The notes: generated from the letters alone by a model not told the origin. DNA of 64,000 bases from Paraburkholderia translucens (GCF_020881035.1 NZ_JAJITC010000008.1:62001-126000); one strand, 5' to 3'; shown: positions 27,801 to 37,280, counted from the stretch's first letter. Numbers and translations: made by a program.

Positions 27801-30095
27801 ATGTCGAATCCCGTCAATACCAAACTCCGCGAAGCCGCTCTCGATTACCACGAGTTCCCGACTCCCGGCAAAATCGCGATCGCCCCGACCAAGCAGATGC
27901 TCAATCAGCGCGACCTCGCTCTGGCTTATTCGCCGGGTGTCGCGTTCGCGTGCGAGGAAATCGTCGAAAGCCCGTTGAACGCCGCGCGTTTCACCGCGCG
28001 CAGCAACCTCGTCGGCGTCGTCACGAACGGTACCGCGGTATTGGGTCTCGGCAACATCGGGCCGCTCGCGTCGAAGCCGGTCATGGAAGGCAAGGCCGTC
28101 CTGTTCAAGAAGTTCGCCGGCATCGACGTGTTCGATATCGAGATCAACGAGACTGATCCGCACAAGCTGGTCGAGGTGATCGCCGCGCTGGAGCCGACTT
28201 TCGGCGGCATCAACCTCGAGGACATCAAGGCGCCGGACTGCTTCATCGTCGAGCGCGAATGCCGCAAGCGCATGAAGATTCCGGTCTTCCACGACGACCA
28301 GCACGGCACCGCGATCGTCGTCGCGGCGGCGATCACCAATGGCCTGAAGGTGGTCGGCAAGGACATCAAGGAAGTCAAGCTGGTTGCCTCCGGCGCGGGC
28401 GCGGCGGCGCTCGCCTGTCTGGACCTGCTCGTGGACATCGGCCTGCCGCTCGAAAACATCACCGTGACCGACCTCGCGGGTGTGGTCTACAAGGGCCGCA
28501 CGGAGCTGATGGACCCGGTCAAGGAACGCTTCGCGCGTGAAACCAGCGCCCGCTCGCTCAGCGAAGCGATCGAAGGCGCGGACATCTTCCTCGGCCTGTC
28601 GGCTGGCGGCGTGCTCAAGCAGGACATGGTCAAGAAAATGGCCGCCAAGCCGCTGATCCTCGCGCTCGCGAACCCGACGCCGGAAATCCTGCCGGAACTC
28701 GCGCTCGAAGTGCGCCCGGATGCGGTGTTGTGCACGGGCCGCACCGACTACCCGAACCAGGTGAACAACGTGCTCGTGTTCCCGTTCCTGTTCCGCGGCG
28801 CGCTCGATGCCGGTGCGACGACGGTCACGCGCGAAATGGAAATCGCCGCGGTCAACGCGATCGCCGAGCTGGCGCGCCAGGAGCAGAGCGACGTCGTCGC
28901 GACTGCGTACGGCATCCAGGATCTTTCGTTCGGGCCCGAGTACCTGATTCCGAAGCCTTTCGATCCGCGTCTGATCGTCAAGGTCGCGCCCGCGGTGGCG
29001 AAGGCCGCGATGGAGTGCGGCGTCGCTGAGCGTCCGATCGAGGACATGGACGCGTACTCCCAGCATCTGCAGCAATTCGTCTACCACAGCGGCACCACCA
29101 TGAAGCCGATCTTCCAGCTCGCGCGCAGCGTCGAGCCGGAAAAGAAGCGCATCGTGTTCGCGGAAGGCGAAGAAGAACGCGTACTGCGCGCAATGCAGAT
29201 CATCGTCGACGAAAAGCTCGCCAAGCCGATTCTCATCGGCCGGCCGGCGGTGATCGAACAGCGCATCGCACGCTATGGCCTGCGGCTCGTGGCGGGACAG
29301 GACTTTACGATCGTCAACACCGACCATGACGAACGTTATCGCGATTTCTGGCAGGAATACGCGAAGATGATGTCGCGCAGGGGCATCACCACGCAGATGG
29401 CCAAGCTCGAAATGCGCCGCCGCACCACGCTCATCGGCTCGATGATGGTCAGGAAGGGCGAGGCGGACGGCATGATCTGCGGCACGGTCAGTACGACGCA
29501 CCGTCATTTGCACTTTATCGACCAGGTGATCGGCAAGAAGCCGGGCGCGAAGGTCTACGCGGCGATGAACGGGCTGGTGCTGCCGAACCGGCAGATCTTC
29601 CTCGTCGATACGCACGTGAACGTCGACCCCACCCCGGAGGAGCTGGCCGAGATTACGATCATGGCAGCCGAGGAGGTGCGCCGTTTCGGTATCGAGCCGA
29701 AGGTCGCGCTGGTGTCGCATTCGAACTTCGGTTCGAGCAATGCGCCGACCGCGCAGAAGATGCGCGACACACTCGACATCCTGCGTGAACGCGCGCCGGA
29801 GTTGCAAGTGGACGGCGAAATGCACGGGGATGTCGCGCTGGATGCCAACCTGCGCCGCGAAGTGCTGCCCGATTCGACGCTGGAAGGCGATGCGAATTTG
29901 CTGGTGCTGCCGAACATCGACGCGGCCAACATCTCGTACAACCTGCTGAAGACGGCGGCTGGCAACAACATCGCGATTGGCCCGATTCTGCTCGGCGCGG
30001 CCAAGCCGGTGCATGTGCTGACGCCGTCGGCGACGGTGCGCCGGATCGTCAACATGGCGGCGCTGCTGGTTGCGGACGTCAGCGCGACCCGCTGA
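27801..30095 (+). CDS. maeB: NADP-dependent malic enzyme with phosphotransacetylase-like C-terminal domain
   Basis: Decarboxylates malate to pyruvate with NADP, supplying pyruvate and NADPH. The 764-residue MaeB-type fusion has a malic domain at about residues 1-430 and a Pta-like domain at about 430-764. The first domain shows [32 protein letters not shown] and [17 protein letters not shown], then NAD-domain motifs [16 protein letters not shown] and [13 protein letters not shown]. The second includes [16 protein letters not shown] and [19 protein letters not shown]. In known MaeB proteins the second domain binds acetyl-CoA and regulates rather than catalyses. ATG 27801 matches the family N-terminus [17 protein letters not shown]. 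Confidence 0.97.
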   Translation: MSNPVNTKLREAALDYHEFPTPGKIAIAPTKQMLNQRDLALAYSPGVAFACEEIVESPLNAARFTARSNLVGVVTNGTAVLGLGNIGPLASKPVMEGKAVLFKKFAGIDVFDIEINETDPHKLVEVIAALEPTFGGINLEDIKAPDCFIVERECRKRMKIPVFHDDQHGTAIVVAAAITNGLKVVGKDIKEVKLVASGAGAAALACLDLLVDIGLPLENITVTDLAGVVYKGRTELMDPVKERFARETSARSLSEAIEGADIFLGLSAGGVLKQDMVKKMAAKPLILALANPTPEILPELALEVRPDAVLCTGRTDYPNQVNNVLVFPFLFRGALDAGATTVTREMEIAAVNAIAELARQEQSDVVATAYGIQDLSFGPEYLIPKPFDPRLIVKVAPAVAKAAMECGVAERPIEDMDAYSQHLQQFVYHSGTTMKPIFQLARSVEPEKKRIVFAEGEEERVLRAMQIIVDEKLAKPILIGRPAVIEQRIARYGLRLVAGQDFTIVNTDHDERYRDFWQEYAKMMSRRGITTQMAKLEMRRRTTLIGSMMVRKGEADGMICGTVSTTHRHLHFIDQVIGKKPGAKVYAAMNGLVLPNRQIFLVDTHVNVDPTPEELAEITIMAAEEVRRFGIEPKVALVSHSNFGSSNAPTAQKMRDTLDILRERAPELQVDGEMHGDVALDANLRREVLPDSTLEGDANLLVLPNIDAANISYNLLKTAAGNNIAIGPILLGAAKPVHVLTPSATVRRIVNMAALLVADVSATR

Positions 30096-30436
30096 TCCGC
30101 GTATTGTTACCGGCCCGCGACAGGCCAGGCGCCGGTTCTCCAACCGGCGCGCCCCGAAAAAATGGCGTGCCCGCAATGGGCACGCCCTCAGGGCAAGCTG
30201 GGGATCGCCACCCCGAAAAATGGCAATGACACAGCCTTTCGGCTGGGTAGTTCCAGGCTCTATCGACCGTCACCGAACACCTCGGCGAGCGGCCGCTTGC
30301 TCCGCCCTCGCGCTGTGTTCGATCACGATCAGGCTCAGTTTATCCCGATCAGGCTAAACATTTTGTCAAATGTCGTCAAAGCCCTGATCCCCCGCCTTTT
30401 GCGGGGCGCGCCATGATGTCGTTGGCCCGTCGAACG
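30096..30436 (+). other. Structured non-coding region between maeB and the RNase gene
   Basis: No convincing gene. Four hairpins follow one another: gcgccggtt/aaccggcgc (30129-30150), ggcgtgccc/gggcacgcc (30164-30186), gggg/cccc (30200-30214) and cagcc/ggctg (30232-30245). The sequence CCCCGAAAAA(A)TGGC occurs twice, at 30152-30166 and 30211-30224. Further on are two direct repeats of CGATCAGGCT exactly 20 bp apart (30326 and 30346) and two GTCAAA 10 bp apart (30365 and 30375). A 6-bp GC hairpin lies at 30390-30406. None of the hairpins has a T-tract. Confidence 0.6.
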
Positions 30437-30485
30437 TTGATTCCAAAGGCTATTAGCGATACCCTTACGACTTTCATGGTCGTAA
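30437..30485 (+). promoter_or_regulatory. Candidate promoter and operator of the RNase/barstar pair
   Basis: TTGATT (30437-30442) and TACCCT (30460-30465) are spaced by 17 bp, a reasonable sigma-70 promoter. A perfect inverted repeat TTACGAC-N7-GTCGTAA (30465-30485) overlaps the expected transcription start, where a repressor would act. Inferred from sequence only. Confidence 0.4.
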
Positions 30486-30516
30486 AACTCGTGATCTGAC
30501 AGCGGGAACCTGATAC

Positions 30517-30927
30517 ATGGCACGCAACTGGTTGCGCATAAGAGGCGTGCTGATCGGTGCCGTCGCGTTCTGCGCATGGTCGACCGCGCCCTCCGCGCTG
30601 GCGCGAGACTACCCGGCGCGTGCCGGGGTGGAAGTGGAGGTCGGTACCGTCGCGCTCGCGCAATTGCCGCGCGAGGCGGTCAATACGCTGAACCTCATTG
30701 CCGCCGGCGGGCCTTACCCGTATCAGAAAGACGGCATCGTATTCGGTAACTACGAACGTGTGCTGCCCGTCCATCGGCGCGGCTATTACCACGAATACAC
30801 CGTCCCCACGCCTCACGCGCGTAATCGCGGGGCGCGCCGCATCGTCTGCGGAGGTCCGCTACAGCGAACCGACAATTGTTACTACTCGGACGACCACTAC
30901 ACCAGTTTTAATCGTATTGTTGAATGA
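30517..30927 (+). CDS. Secreted barnase/RNase Sa-type guanyl-preferring ribonuclease
   Basis: Extracellular or periplasmic endoribonuclease of the microbial RNase (N1/T1/barnase) family. The 136-residue precursor has a signal peptide with likely cleavage after APSALA (residue 29), leaving about 107 residues, the size of barnase. Candidate catalytic residues line up in order: E93 in GYYHEYTVPTP, R107/R108 in RGARRIVCGG, H127 in SDDHYTSFNRI. The motif NTLNLIAAGGPYPYQKDGIVFGN matches the substrate-binding start of the fold. C111 and C121 could form a disulfide. A barstar-like gene begins 16 bp downstream, which supports the assignment. It may be nutritional or antagonistic. Confidence 0.88.
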   Translation: MARNWLRIRGVLIGAVAFCAWSTAPSALARDYPARAGVEVEVGTVALAQLPREAVNTLNLIAAGGPYPYQKDGIVFGNYERVLPVHRRGYYHEYTVPTPHARNRGARRIVCGGPLQRTDNCYYSDDHYTSFNRIVE

Positions 30928-30943
30928 CATCGGGATGAATGGC

Positions 30944-31504
30944 ATGAGCGACAACATCTACGCGCACGATTCCGGAGTCGCGACGGATCTTTTCGCGGCC
31001 GGCGACGGCAATTTGTTCCAACGCGTCATGAAAATGCGCGCCGGCGAGCAGGGCCGCGACAATCAAAGTGAGGCTGGCACGGTGGTTTCATCGAACGAGG
31101 AGCCCATGAGCCTTTTCGCGACGGTGCGGCCGAATATCGTCCAGTCGATCCGCGCGTTCCGCGTGCAGGATCTCGCCGACGAAGCGAGCCAGCTCGGCCA
31201 GCACTTTCTGTATGCGTACTGTGCCAACGCGGCCTCGAAGCAGGAAGTGCTCGAGACGATCGCGACATCGTTCCTGTTTCCCAAGCATTTCGGCAAGAAC
31301 TACGACGCGCTCTTCGACTGCCTGACCGACCTCGTGCACAAGGCGGGCGCGCAGCCCGGCTTCGTGATCGTGCTTGAACAACTGCCAGTCGCGCAGAAAT
31401 TCGACAAGGAAGGGCGCGAGACGCTGCTCGACGTCTTCCGCGAAGCGGCCGAATTCTGGGCCGAGCGCAAGGTCGCATTCCGGGTGTTTTACTCGTTCGC
31501 TTGA
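30944..31504 (+). CDS. Barstar-family ribonuclease inhibitor with N-terminal extension
   Basis: Cytoplasmic inhibitor expected to bind and block the neighbouring RNase before export. The barstar core is in the C-terminal 90 or so residues: FPKHFGKNYDALFDCLTDL carries the aspartate equivalent to barstar Asp39, and TLLDVFREAAEFW the glutamate equivalent to Glu76. The frame gives 186 residues from ATG 30944 (MSDNIYAHDS), or 189 from ATG 30935, against 89 in classical barstar. An internal ATG at 31106 (MSLFATVRPN) has a strong GAGGAG and would give 132 residues. Both forms may be made. A terminator follows. Confidence 0.88.
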   Translation: MSDNIYAHDSGVATDLFAAGDGNLFQRVMKMRAGEQGRDNQSEAGTVVSSNEEPMSLFATVRPNIVQSIRAFRVQDLADEASQLGQHFLYAYCANAASKQEVLETIATSFLFPKHFGKNYDALFDCLTDLVHKAGAQPGFVIVLEQLPVAQKFDKEGRETLLDVFREAAEFWAERKVAFRVFYSFA

Positions 31505-31576
31505 GGCCCAGCTGGTTTTCGCCTGTTCAGGCACAGTTGCGCGCATCCGGTGGCGAACGTCGCGGTAAAGACGGCA

Positions 31577-31608
31577 AAGGCCCGCTAACAGGCGGGCCTT
31601 CGCTTTTT
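31577..31608 (+). terminator. Terminator after the barstar gene
   Basis: A 9-bp stem aaggcccgc / gcgggcctt with a 6-nt loop is followed by CGCTTTTT. It lies between the convergent barstar and rsmE genes. Confidence 0.75.
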
Positions 31609-31637
31609 GCGGCGATGCTTTGCCGCGCACACCCGGC

Positions 31638-32378
31638 TTACCAGCCGCCCCAACGCGCCGCGAGCGCCGCCAGCAATGCAATCCCCGCGGTCTCCGTACG
31701 CAGCACACGCGGCCCCAAGCCCACGGCGGTAAAGCCTTGTGCGATGGCGGCGGCTTCCTCGTCGGCGGAAAGGCCGCCTTCGGGGCCGATCAGCAGCGTC
31801 ACGCAACCTTGCGGCGGCGCGCCGGGCAGTGCCGCGAAGCCGATGCTCGCGCGCGGCGACAGCAACAGGCGCAGCTCGTCGGGTGCCGGCTCGCGCGACA
31901 GCGTATCGAGCCACGAGTCAAATTCCTGCACCGGCATCACCTGCGGCAGACGATTGCGCCCGCACTGTTCGCATGACGCCCGCACCACACCCTGCCAGTG
32001 CTGCTGCCGCCGCTGCGCGCGCTCGCCGGTGAGCCGCACGACGCTGCGCGCGGTGGCGAGCGGCACGAAGCCCGCGGCGCCGAGCTCGACCGCCTTCTCG
32101 ATCAGCCAGTCCATCTTGTCGCCACCGGCGATGCCTTGGGCGAGCGTCAGCCGATAGGGCGGTTCGACCTCGAGCGGGCGATATTCGCCGACCTTCACAC
32201 GAGCCGACCGGCGCTCGACCTCGACGAGCCTGGCATCGTATTCGCCGCCCTCGCCGTTGAACAGCACGAGCGAATCGCCGGGCTGCAGACGCAACACGCT
32301 CACGTGGCGCACGACGTCGTCGGGGAGCGCGATCACGTCCTCGGGGTAAAGCGGCATATCAACAAAAAAACGGGGCAT
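31638..32378 (-). CDS. rsmE: 16S rRNA m3U1498 methyltransferase RsmE
   Basis: Methylates N3 of U1498 in 16S rRNA with S-adenosylmethionine. The 246-residue SPOUT enzyme has an N-terminal PUA-like domain (MPRFFVDMPLY...HVSVLRLQPGDSLVLFNGEGGEY). The C-terminal trefoil knot shows GDKMDWLIEKAVELGAAGFVP, RASCEQCGRNRLPQV, LIGPEGGLSADEE and LGPRVLRTETAGIALLAAL, all diagnostic of RsmE. The VOC gene lies 19 bp upstream on the same strand, so they may form a two-gene unit. Confidence 0.97.
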   Translation of the reverse strand: MPRFFVDMPLYPEDVIALPDDVVRHVSVLRLQPGDSLVLFNGEGGEYDARLVEVERRSARVKVGEYRPLEVEPPYRLTLAQGIAGGDKMDWLIEKAVELGAAGFVPLATARSVVRLTGERAQRRQQHWQGVVRASCEQCGRNRLPQVMPVQEFDSWLDTLSREPAPDELRLLLSPRASIGFAALPGAPPQGCVTLLIGPEGGLSADEEAAAIAQGFTAVGLGPRVLRTETAGIALLAALAARWGGW

Positions 32379-32397
32379 CGACGAAAGATTTTTGTAC

Positions 32398-32811
32398 TCA
32401 GGAAAGGTGGCGGGCGAGCGCCCAGCGATAGCCGTCGAGATCCTCGACCTGCGCGAAGCGGTCGCCCCAGAACTGGTCTTGCGGCTCGCTCAGCGACTTC
32501 GCGCCGGCCGCGAGCGCGCGAGCATACACGGCGTCGACGTCCTCGACATAGACATAGAACGATTGCGGCGCGATCGTGCCCGCGCTTCTCGGTGTCTTCG
32601 CGGTCGAGCCGAACGCGCCTTCGGGCGCGAACATCACGATCAACTGGCCTTGATAGGTCATCTCGACGTGCATGACGACGCCGTCGTCCTGCACGCTGTC
32701 GCGCACATCGAAGCCGAACGCCGCCGAAAAGAACGCCGTCGACGCGCGCGCGTCGCGCACCGTCAGATAGGGGGTCAGCCAGGGCACACCGGCGGGGCGG
32801 GGGGCGGTCAT
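32398..32811 (-). CDS. VOC-superfamily (glyoxalase/PhnB-like) protein
   Basis: Small metal-site or binding protein of the vicinal oxygen chelate fold, 137 residues; substrate unknown. It reads MTAPRPAGVPWLTPYLTVRDARASTAFF at the start, then two beta-alpha-beta units with GVVMHVEMTYQGQLIVMF and QSFYVYVEDVDAVYARAL, ending DRFAQVEDLDGYRWALARHL, typical of PhnB/YdfO-like VOC proteins. ATG 32811 follows GGAG; the longer frame upstream is arginine-rich and not family-like. It is divergent from tkt across about 550 bp. Confidence 0.9.
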   Translation of the reverse strand: MTAPRPAGVPWLTPYLTVRDARASTAFFSAAFGFDVRDSVQDDGVVMHVEMTYQGQLIVMFAPEGAFGSTAKTPRSAGTIAPQSFYVYVEDVDAVYARALAAGAKSLSEPQDQFWGDRFAQVEDLDGYRWALARHLS

Positions 32812-33216
32812 GGAGTTCTCCGGATCTCGTGGGACAGCGAAGCCATTGTTGCGAGATCGGGGCGGGCGCGGCATGCCGGCATCGCTCGAACCGATTCACG
32901 CAACGTGTCGTCGCTTCAAATGGATGGCTTCGTCAACGGGTCCAGTTTATCGCGCACCGATCGTGCTGCCGAGAATAGCCCCCTTGCAAGGCTGGGTCGT
33001 CGTGACGCGGCGAATCGATGCCGCGTGCGGCGAGCGCGTCGATGGTGAGCGCGAAGGGGGCGGGGCACGGTCGGAACAACAGGGGGGCGTTCACGGCGGA
33101 CGGACTCGATCGGCAACGTGGCGAACACGGCTGCTCGAATTGTAAATGCGGTGCATGGCGGTGTGCGTTGGACCACGCGGCCAGGCGGCTTTCGGGCCGG
33201 TTACGGGTTAACCTTC
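32812..33216 (+). other. Intergenic region between the VOC gene and the tkt promoter
   Basis: About 400 bp with no open frame that looks coding on either strand: frames present are arginine/proline-rich and lack ribosome sites. I see no RNA gene, repeat or strong hairpin. It presumably holds the promoter of the VOC-rsmE unit and upstream elements of tkt. Confidence 0.5.
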
Positions 33217-33225
33217 TGCTAGAAT
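33217..33225 (+). promoter_or_regulatory. tkt: Extended -10 element for tkt
   Basis: TGCTAGAAT is a good extended -10 (TGN-TAGAAT) in GC-rich DNA. No consensus -35 is evident, consistent with an extended -10 promoter. It implies a leader of about 130 nt before the tkt ATG. Confidence 0.45.
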
Positions 33226-33362
33226 GTGGTGCTTTCAGCCTTGTCCGCTTGCTCTGCCCGTTTCGCGTCTCGTGGCGCCGCATCGTGCGCCGTAGCGAAC
33301 TGGCCGCCGAGCTCCCGGACCTCAAGCGCGCCCCGCTTTCTGACTCTGTCTCCGGACTCGAC

Positions 33363-35384
33363 ATGACGACCCCGTCTCCCGCACCCACCTCCCTGATGGC
33401 CAACGCGATCCGCGCGTTGTCCATGGACGCCGTTCAAAAGGCGAACTCCGGCCACCCCGGCATGCCAATGGGCATGGCCGAAATCGGCGTTGCCCTGTGG
33501 TCGCGTCATCTGCGCCATAACCCGAAGAACCCGCAGTGGGCCGATCGTGACCGCTTCGTGCTGTCGAACGGCCATGGCTCGATGCTGCTGTACTCGCTGC
33601 TGCATCTGACCGGCTACGATCTGCCGATGGAAGAGCTCAAGAACTTCCGCCAGCTCCATTCGAAGACGCCGGGTCACCCGGAATACGGCATCACGCCGGG
33701 CGTCGAGACGACCACCGGCCCGCTCGGCCAGGGTCTCGCGAACGCGGTCGGCATGGCGCTGGCCGAGTCGCTGCTCGCCACGGAATTCAACAAGCCTGAC
33801 GCGAAGATCGTCGATCACCACACGTACGTGTTCGTCGGCGACGGTTGCCTGATGGAAGGCATTTCGCACGAAGCCTGTTCGCTCGCGGGCGTGCTGAAGC
33901 TGAACAAGCTGATCGCGTTCTACGACGACAACGGCATCTCGATCGACGGCGAAGTGGTGCACTGGTTCCACGACGACACGCCGAAGCGCTTCGAAGCGTA
34001 CGGCTGGAACGTGATCCCGAACGTGGTCGGTCACGACGTCGACGCAGTGGACGCGGCGATCCAGAAGGCGAAGCAGTCGGACAAGCCGACGCTGATCTGC
34101 TGCAAGACCGTGATCGGTGAAGGCGCGCCGACCAAGGCGGGCTCGCACGATTCGCACGGCGCGCCGCTCGGCGACAAGGAAATCGCGGCAACGCGCGAAG
34201 CGATCGGCTGGAAGTGGGAGCCGTTCGTGATTCCGCAGGAAGTCTACGCGGCATGGGATGCGAAGGAAGCGGGCGCGCGCATCGAAGCGGCCTGGGACGA
34301 GGCCTTCGCGGCCTACGCGGCGAAGTACCCGCAGGAGGCTGCCGAGTTCAAGCGCCGCAGCGCGAAGCAACTGCCGGCCGACTGGAAGGACAAGGCCCGC
34401 GCGATCATCGCCGGCGCGAACGAACGCGCGGAAACCGTCGCGACGCGTAAGGCCTCGCAGCAGGCCATCGAAGGCCTGTCGGCCGTGCTGCCCGAGCTGC
34501 TCGGCGGCTCCGCCGACCTGACCGGCTCGAACCTGACCAACTGGAAGGCCGCGAAGCCCGTGCGCGTGAATGCCGAAGGCCGTGCCGCCGGCAACTACGT
34601 GAACTACGGCGTGCGCGAGTTCGGCATGAGCGCCGCGATCAACGGCGTCGCGCTGCATGGCGGCTACAAGGCATTCGGGGGCACGTTCCTGACGTTCTCC
34701 GACTACAGCCGCAACGCGCTGCGCGTCGCCGCGCTGATGAAGTCGCAATCGATCTTCGTGTTCACGCACGACTCGATCGGTCTCGGCGAAGACGGCCCGA
34801 CCCACCAGTCGATCGAACACGTCGCGAGTCTGCGCCTGATCCCGAATCTGCAGACGTGGCGCCCCGCCGACACGGTCGAAACCGCGGTGGCCTGGACCCA
34901 TGCGATCGAACACGAAGGTCCGTCGTGCCTGATCTTCAGCCGTCAGAACCTGCCGTTCAACGAGCGCACCGACGCGCAGATCGCCAACATCGAGAAGGGC
35001 GGCTACGTGCTGCGCGACTGGGACGAGGAAATCGTCGCGCGTAAGATCATCCTGATCGCCACGGGCTCGGAAGTCGAACTCGCGATGAAGGCCGTCGAGC
35101 CGCTCGCGCGCGAAGGCATCGCGGCACGCGTCGTGTCGATGCCGTCCACGACCGTGTTCGACAAGCAGGACGCCGGGTACCGTGAACGCGTGCTGCCGCA
35201 CGGCGTGCGCCGCGTCGCGATCGAGGCGGGCGTGTCGGACTTCTGGCGCAAGTACGTGGGTCTGGAAGGCGGCGTGGTCGGCATCGACACGTTCGGCGAG
35301 TCAGCCCCGGCAGGCGCGCTGTTCAAGCATTTCGGTTTCACCGTCGAGCACGTGGTGGCGACGGTCAAGGCCGCGCTGGGCTGA
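33363..35384 (+). CDS. tkt: Transketolase
   Basis: Transfers two-carbon units between sugar phosphates in the pentose phosphate and Calvin-type cycles, using thiamine diphosphate. The 673-residue protein has the usual length. Motifs include [38 protein letters not shown], the ThDP-binding [18 protein letters not shown]...[19 protein letters not shown], and in the middle domain [17 protein letters not shown] and [19 protein letters not shown] 33363 ([21 protein letters not shown]) fits the family. gap follows 110 bp downstream, linking pentose phosphate flux to lower glycolysis. Confidence 0.98.
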   Translation: MTTPSPAPTSLMANAIRALSMDAVQKANSGHPGMPMGMAEIGVALWSRHLRHNPKNPQWADRDRFVLSNGHGSMLLYSLLHLTGYDLPMEELKNFRQLHSKTPGHPEYGITPGVETTTGPLGQGLANAVGMALAESLLATEFNKPDAKIVDHHTYVFVGDGCLMEGISHEACSLAGVLKLNKLIAFYDDNGISIDGEVVHWFHDDTPKRFEAYGWNVIPNVVGHDVDAVDAAIQKAKQSDKPTLICCKTVIGEGAPTKAGSHDSHGAPLGDKEIAATREAIGWKWEPFVIPQEVYAAWDAKEAGARIEAAWDEAFAAYAAKYPQEAAEFKRRSAKQLPADWKDKARAIIAGANERAETVATRKASQQAIEGLSAVLPELLGGSADLTGSNLTNWKAAKPVRVNAEGRAAGNYVNYGVREFGMSAAINGVALHGGYKAFGGTFLTFSDYSRNALRVAALMKSQSIFVFTHDSIGLGEDGPTHQSIEHVASLRLIPNLQTWRPADTVETAVAWTHAIEHEGPSCLIFSRQNLPFNERTDAQIANIEKGGYVLRDWDEEIVARKIILIATGSEVELAMKAVEPLAREGIAARVVSMPSTTVFDKQDAGYRERVLPHGVRRVAIEAGVSDFWRKYVGLEGGVVGIDTFGESAPAGALFKHFGFTVEHVVATVKAALG

Positions 35385-35394
35385 TTGTTGCGTC

Positions 35395-35432
35395 GCGTTG
35401 CCGTCGCGCCCCTCGCGGCTGCGCGGCAACGC
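35395..35432 (+). other. Inverted repeat between tkt and gap
   Basis: gcgttgccg (35395-35403) and cggcaacgc (35424-35432) form a 9-bp stem around a 20-nt GC-rich loop. No T-tract follows. It could be an mRNA processing or stabilising structure or an operator. Confidence 0.5.
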
Positions 35433-35494
35433 ACACAACCGGATGTCCTACCGGGCGAACATCAACGGATTTTTTAGCCATCAGGAGATAAATC

Positions 35495-36505
35495 ATGACG
35501 ATTCGCGTCGCAATCAACGGCTATGGCCGCATTGGCCGCAACACGTTGCGCGCCTTCTATGAAAACGGCAAGAAGCACGATATCGAAATCGTCGCCATCA
35601 ACGATCTGGGCGATGCGAAGACCAACGCTCACCTGACTCAGTACGACACCGCGCACGGCAAATTCCCGGGCGACGTGTCGGTGGACGGCGACTACCTCGT
35701 CGTGAACGGCGACCGGATCCGCGTGCTGGCGAACCGCAACCCGGCCGAACTGCCGTGGGGCGAGCTCGGCGTCGACGTCGTGATGGAGTGCACCGGCTTT
35801 TTCACGACCAAGGAAAAGGCGAGCGCGCACATCAAGGGCGGCGCGAAGAAGGTCATCATTTCGGCACCGGGCGGTAAGGACGTCGATGCGACGGTCGTCT
35901 ACGGGGTGAACCACAACGTGCTGAAGGCATCGGATACGGTCATCTCGAATGCATCGTGCACGACCAACTGTCTCGCACCGCTGGTCAAGCCGCTGAACGA
36001 CAAGATCGGCCTCGTGAACGGCCTGATGACGACGATCCACGCGTACACGAACGACCAGGTGCTGACCGACGTGTACCACGAAGACCTGCGCCGTGCGCGC
36101 TCGGCCACGCACAGCCAGATTCCGACCAAGACCGGTGCAGCATCGGCGGTCGGCCTCGTGCTGCCGGAACTGAACGGCAAGCTGGACGGCTACGCGATCC
36201 GCGTCCCGACCATCAATGTGTCGGTCGTCGATCTGTCGTTCATCGCCGCGCGCGACACGACGGTCGAGGAAGTCAACAAGATCATGAAGGAAGCATCGGA
36301 AGGCGCGATGAAGGGCATCCTCGGCTACAACGACGCACCGCTCGTGTCGATCGACTACAACCACAACCCGGCTTCGTCGACGTTCGATGCGACGCTGACC
36401 AAGGTGTCGGGCCGTCTCGTGAAGGTGTCGAGCTGGTACGACAACGAGTGGGGCTTCTCGAACCGCATGCTGGACACGGCTGTGGCGCTCGCGAACGCGA
36501 AGTAA
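35495..36505 (+). CDS. gap: Glyceraldehyde-3-phosphate dehydrogenase, type I
   Basis: Oxidises and phosphorylates glyceraldehyde 3-phosphate in glycolysis, or the reverse in gluconeogenesis, with NAD. The 336-residue protein carries the Rossmann start [17 protein letters not shown] and the catalytic cysteine C155 in [13 protein letters not shown]. Other features are [24 protein letters not shown] and the C-terminal [21 protein letters not shown] precedes the ATG. It serves the triose phosphates released by the Eda and DgoA aldolases encoded in this window. Confidence 0.98.
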   Translation: MTIRVAINGYGRIGRNTLRAFYENGKKHDIEIVAINDLGDAKTNAHLTQYDTAHGKFPGDVSVDGDYLVVNGDRIRVLANRNPAELPWGELGVDVVMECTGFFTTKEKASAHIKGGAKKVIISAPGGKDVDATVVYGVNHNVLKASDTVISNASCTTNCLAPLVKPLNDKIGLVNGLMTTIHAYTNDQVLTDVYHEDLRRARSATHSQIPTKTGAASAVGLVLPELNGKLDGYAIRVPTINVSVVDLSFIAARDTTVEEVNKIMKEASEGAMKGILGYNDAPLVSIDYNHNPASSTFDATLTKVSGRLVKVSSWYDNEWGFSNRMLDTAVALANAK

Positions 36506-36526
36506 GTTCCGGTTTCACGCTGAATG

Positions 36527-36556
36527 AAAAAGCCGCTCTTCGGAGCGGTTTTTTTT
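36527..36556 (+). terminator. Bidirectional terminator between gap and the GntR gene
   Basis: AAAAAGCCGCTC-TTCG-GAGCGGTTTTTTTT: a stable stem with a UUCG tetraloop, a T-run for gap and a matching A-run that gives a T-run for the convergent GntR gene. Confidence 0.9.
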
Positions 36557-36574
36557 CGTTCGCGGTATCCGCGT

Positions 36575-37261
36575 CTATGGCGTCGGGAAGTAGACGCCAG
36601 CGCGCTGCGCGGCGTTCGCGATGTGCGTCTCGATTGCCCGGCCCGCGGCGAGCGAATCGCGGGCCTTCAACGCGTCGAGAATCGCGCGATGCTCGGTGTA
36701 GGTGGACAGCACCCGCTCGCGCCGGTAGAACGGCAGCCGTTGGCTTTCCTTCATGATCTCGGCGCTGCTGCGCAGGATCGATTCGATCGCCGCGTTGCCC
36801 GCGATGCTGACGATGCGCATATGGAACGCGTAATCGAGCCGCGCCGCTTCGTCGAGATCCTCGCAGGCGAGCGCGCCTTGCATCGCGGTGATGTTCTCCT
36901 CGAGCCACGCGAGGTCGTCGTTGCTGACCGCGAGAACCGCCATGCGGGCGACGAAGCCTTCGAGTGCGTAACGCATCTGATAGGTGTCGGGCAGCGACGA
37001 CTGCTCGGCGAAGCGCCACGTCTGCGCGGTCTTCGCCTGCGCGCTTTCCACATAGACGCCCTTGCCGGGACGGATCACGAGCAGGCCGAGCGCTTCGAGC
37101 GTGGAGAGCGCCTCGCGCAACGATGCGCGGCTGATCGACAGTTCATCGGACAGTTGGCGCTGCGCCGGCAGCAGGCTGCCCACCGGATAGACGCCCGCTT
37201 CGATGCGCTCGCGGATGGTCGCGATGGCTGCGTCGGTGACGGTATGCGGGACGTTTTTCAT
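36575..37261 (-). CDS. GntR-family (FadR/FCD subgroup) transcriptional regulator
   Basis: Ligand-responsive DNA-binding protein of 228 residues. The N-terminal winged helix (AAIATIRERIEAGVYPVGSLLPAQRQLSDELSISRASLREALSTLEALGLL) is of GntR type. The C-terminal all-helical FCD domain shows YQMRYALEGFVARMAVL, LDYAFHMRIVSIAGN and TYTEHRAILDALKARD, with histidines that usually hold a metal and carboxylate ligand. It is divergent from dctA, and TnGTnnnACnA sites lie in the gap and before alc. A role in controlling dicarboxylate uptake and ureide breakdown is inferred. ATG 37261 matches the family start; ORF continuation upstream is spurious. Confidence 0.92.
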   Translation of the reverse strand: MKNVPHTVTDAAIATIRERIEAGVYPVGSLLPAQRQLSDELSISRASLREALSTLEALGLLVIRPGKGVYVESAQAKTAQTWRFAEQSSLPDTYQMRYALEGFVARMAVLAVSNDDLAWLEENITAMQGALACEDLDEAARLDYAFHMRIVSIAGNAAIESILRSSAEIMKESQRLPFYRRERVLSTYTEHRAILDALKARDSLAAGRAIETHIANAAQRAGVYFPTP

Positions 37262-37280
37262 GACGGCTTGCTCGTTAGCG

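Noticed and set aside
27699..30176. 825-codon open frame antisense to maeB
   Set aside because: Same codon-bias shadow; the sense strand encodes a complete malic enzyme fusion.
30465..30485. TTACGAC-N7-GTCGTAA as a transcription terminator
   Set aside because: No T-tract follows and it lies upstream of the RNase start, so an operator role fits better.
33018..33362. Upstream extension of tkt
   Set aside because: The open frame spans the promoter-like TGCTAGAAT and carries no transketolase similarity.
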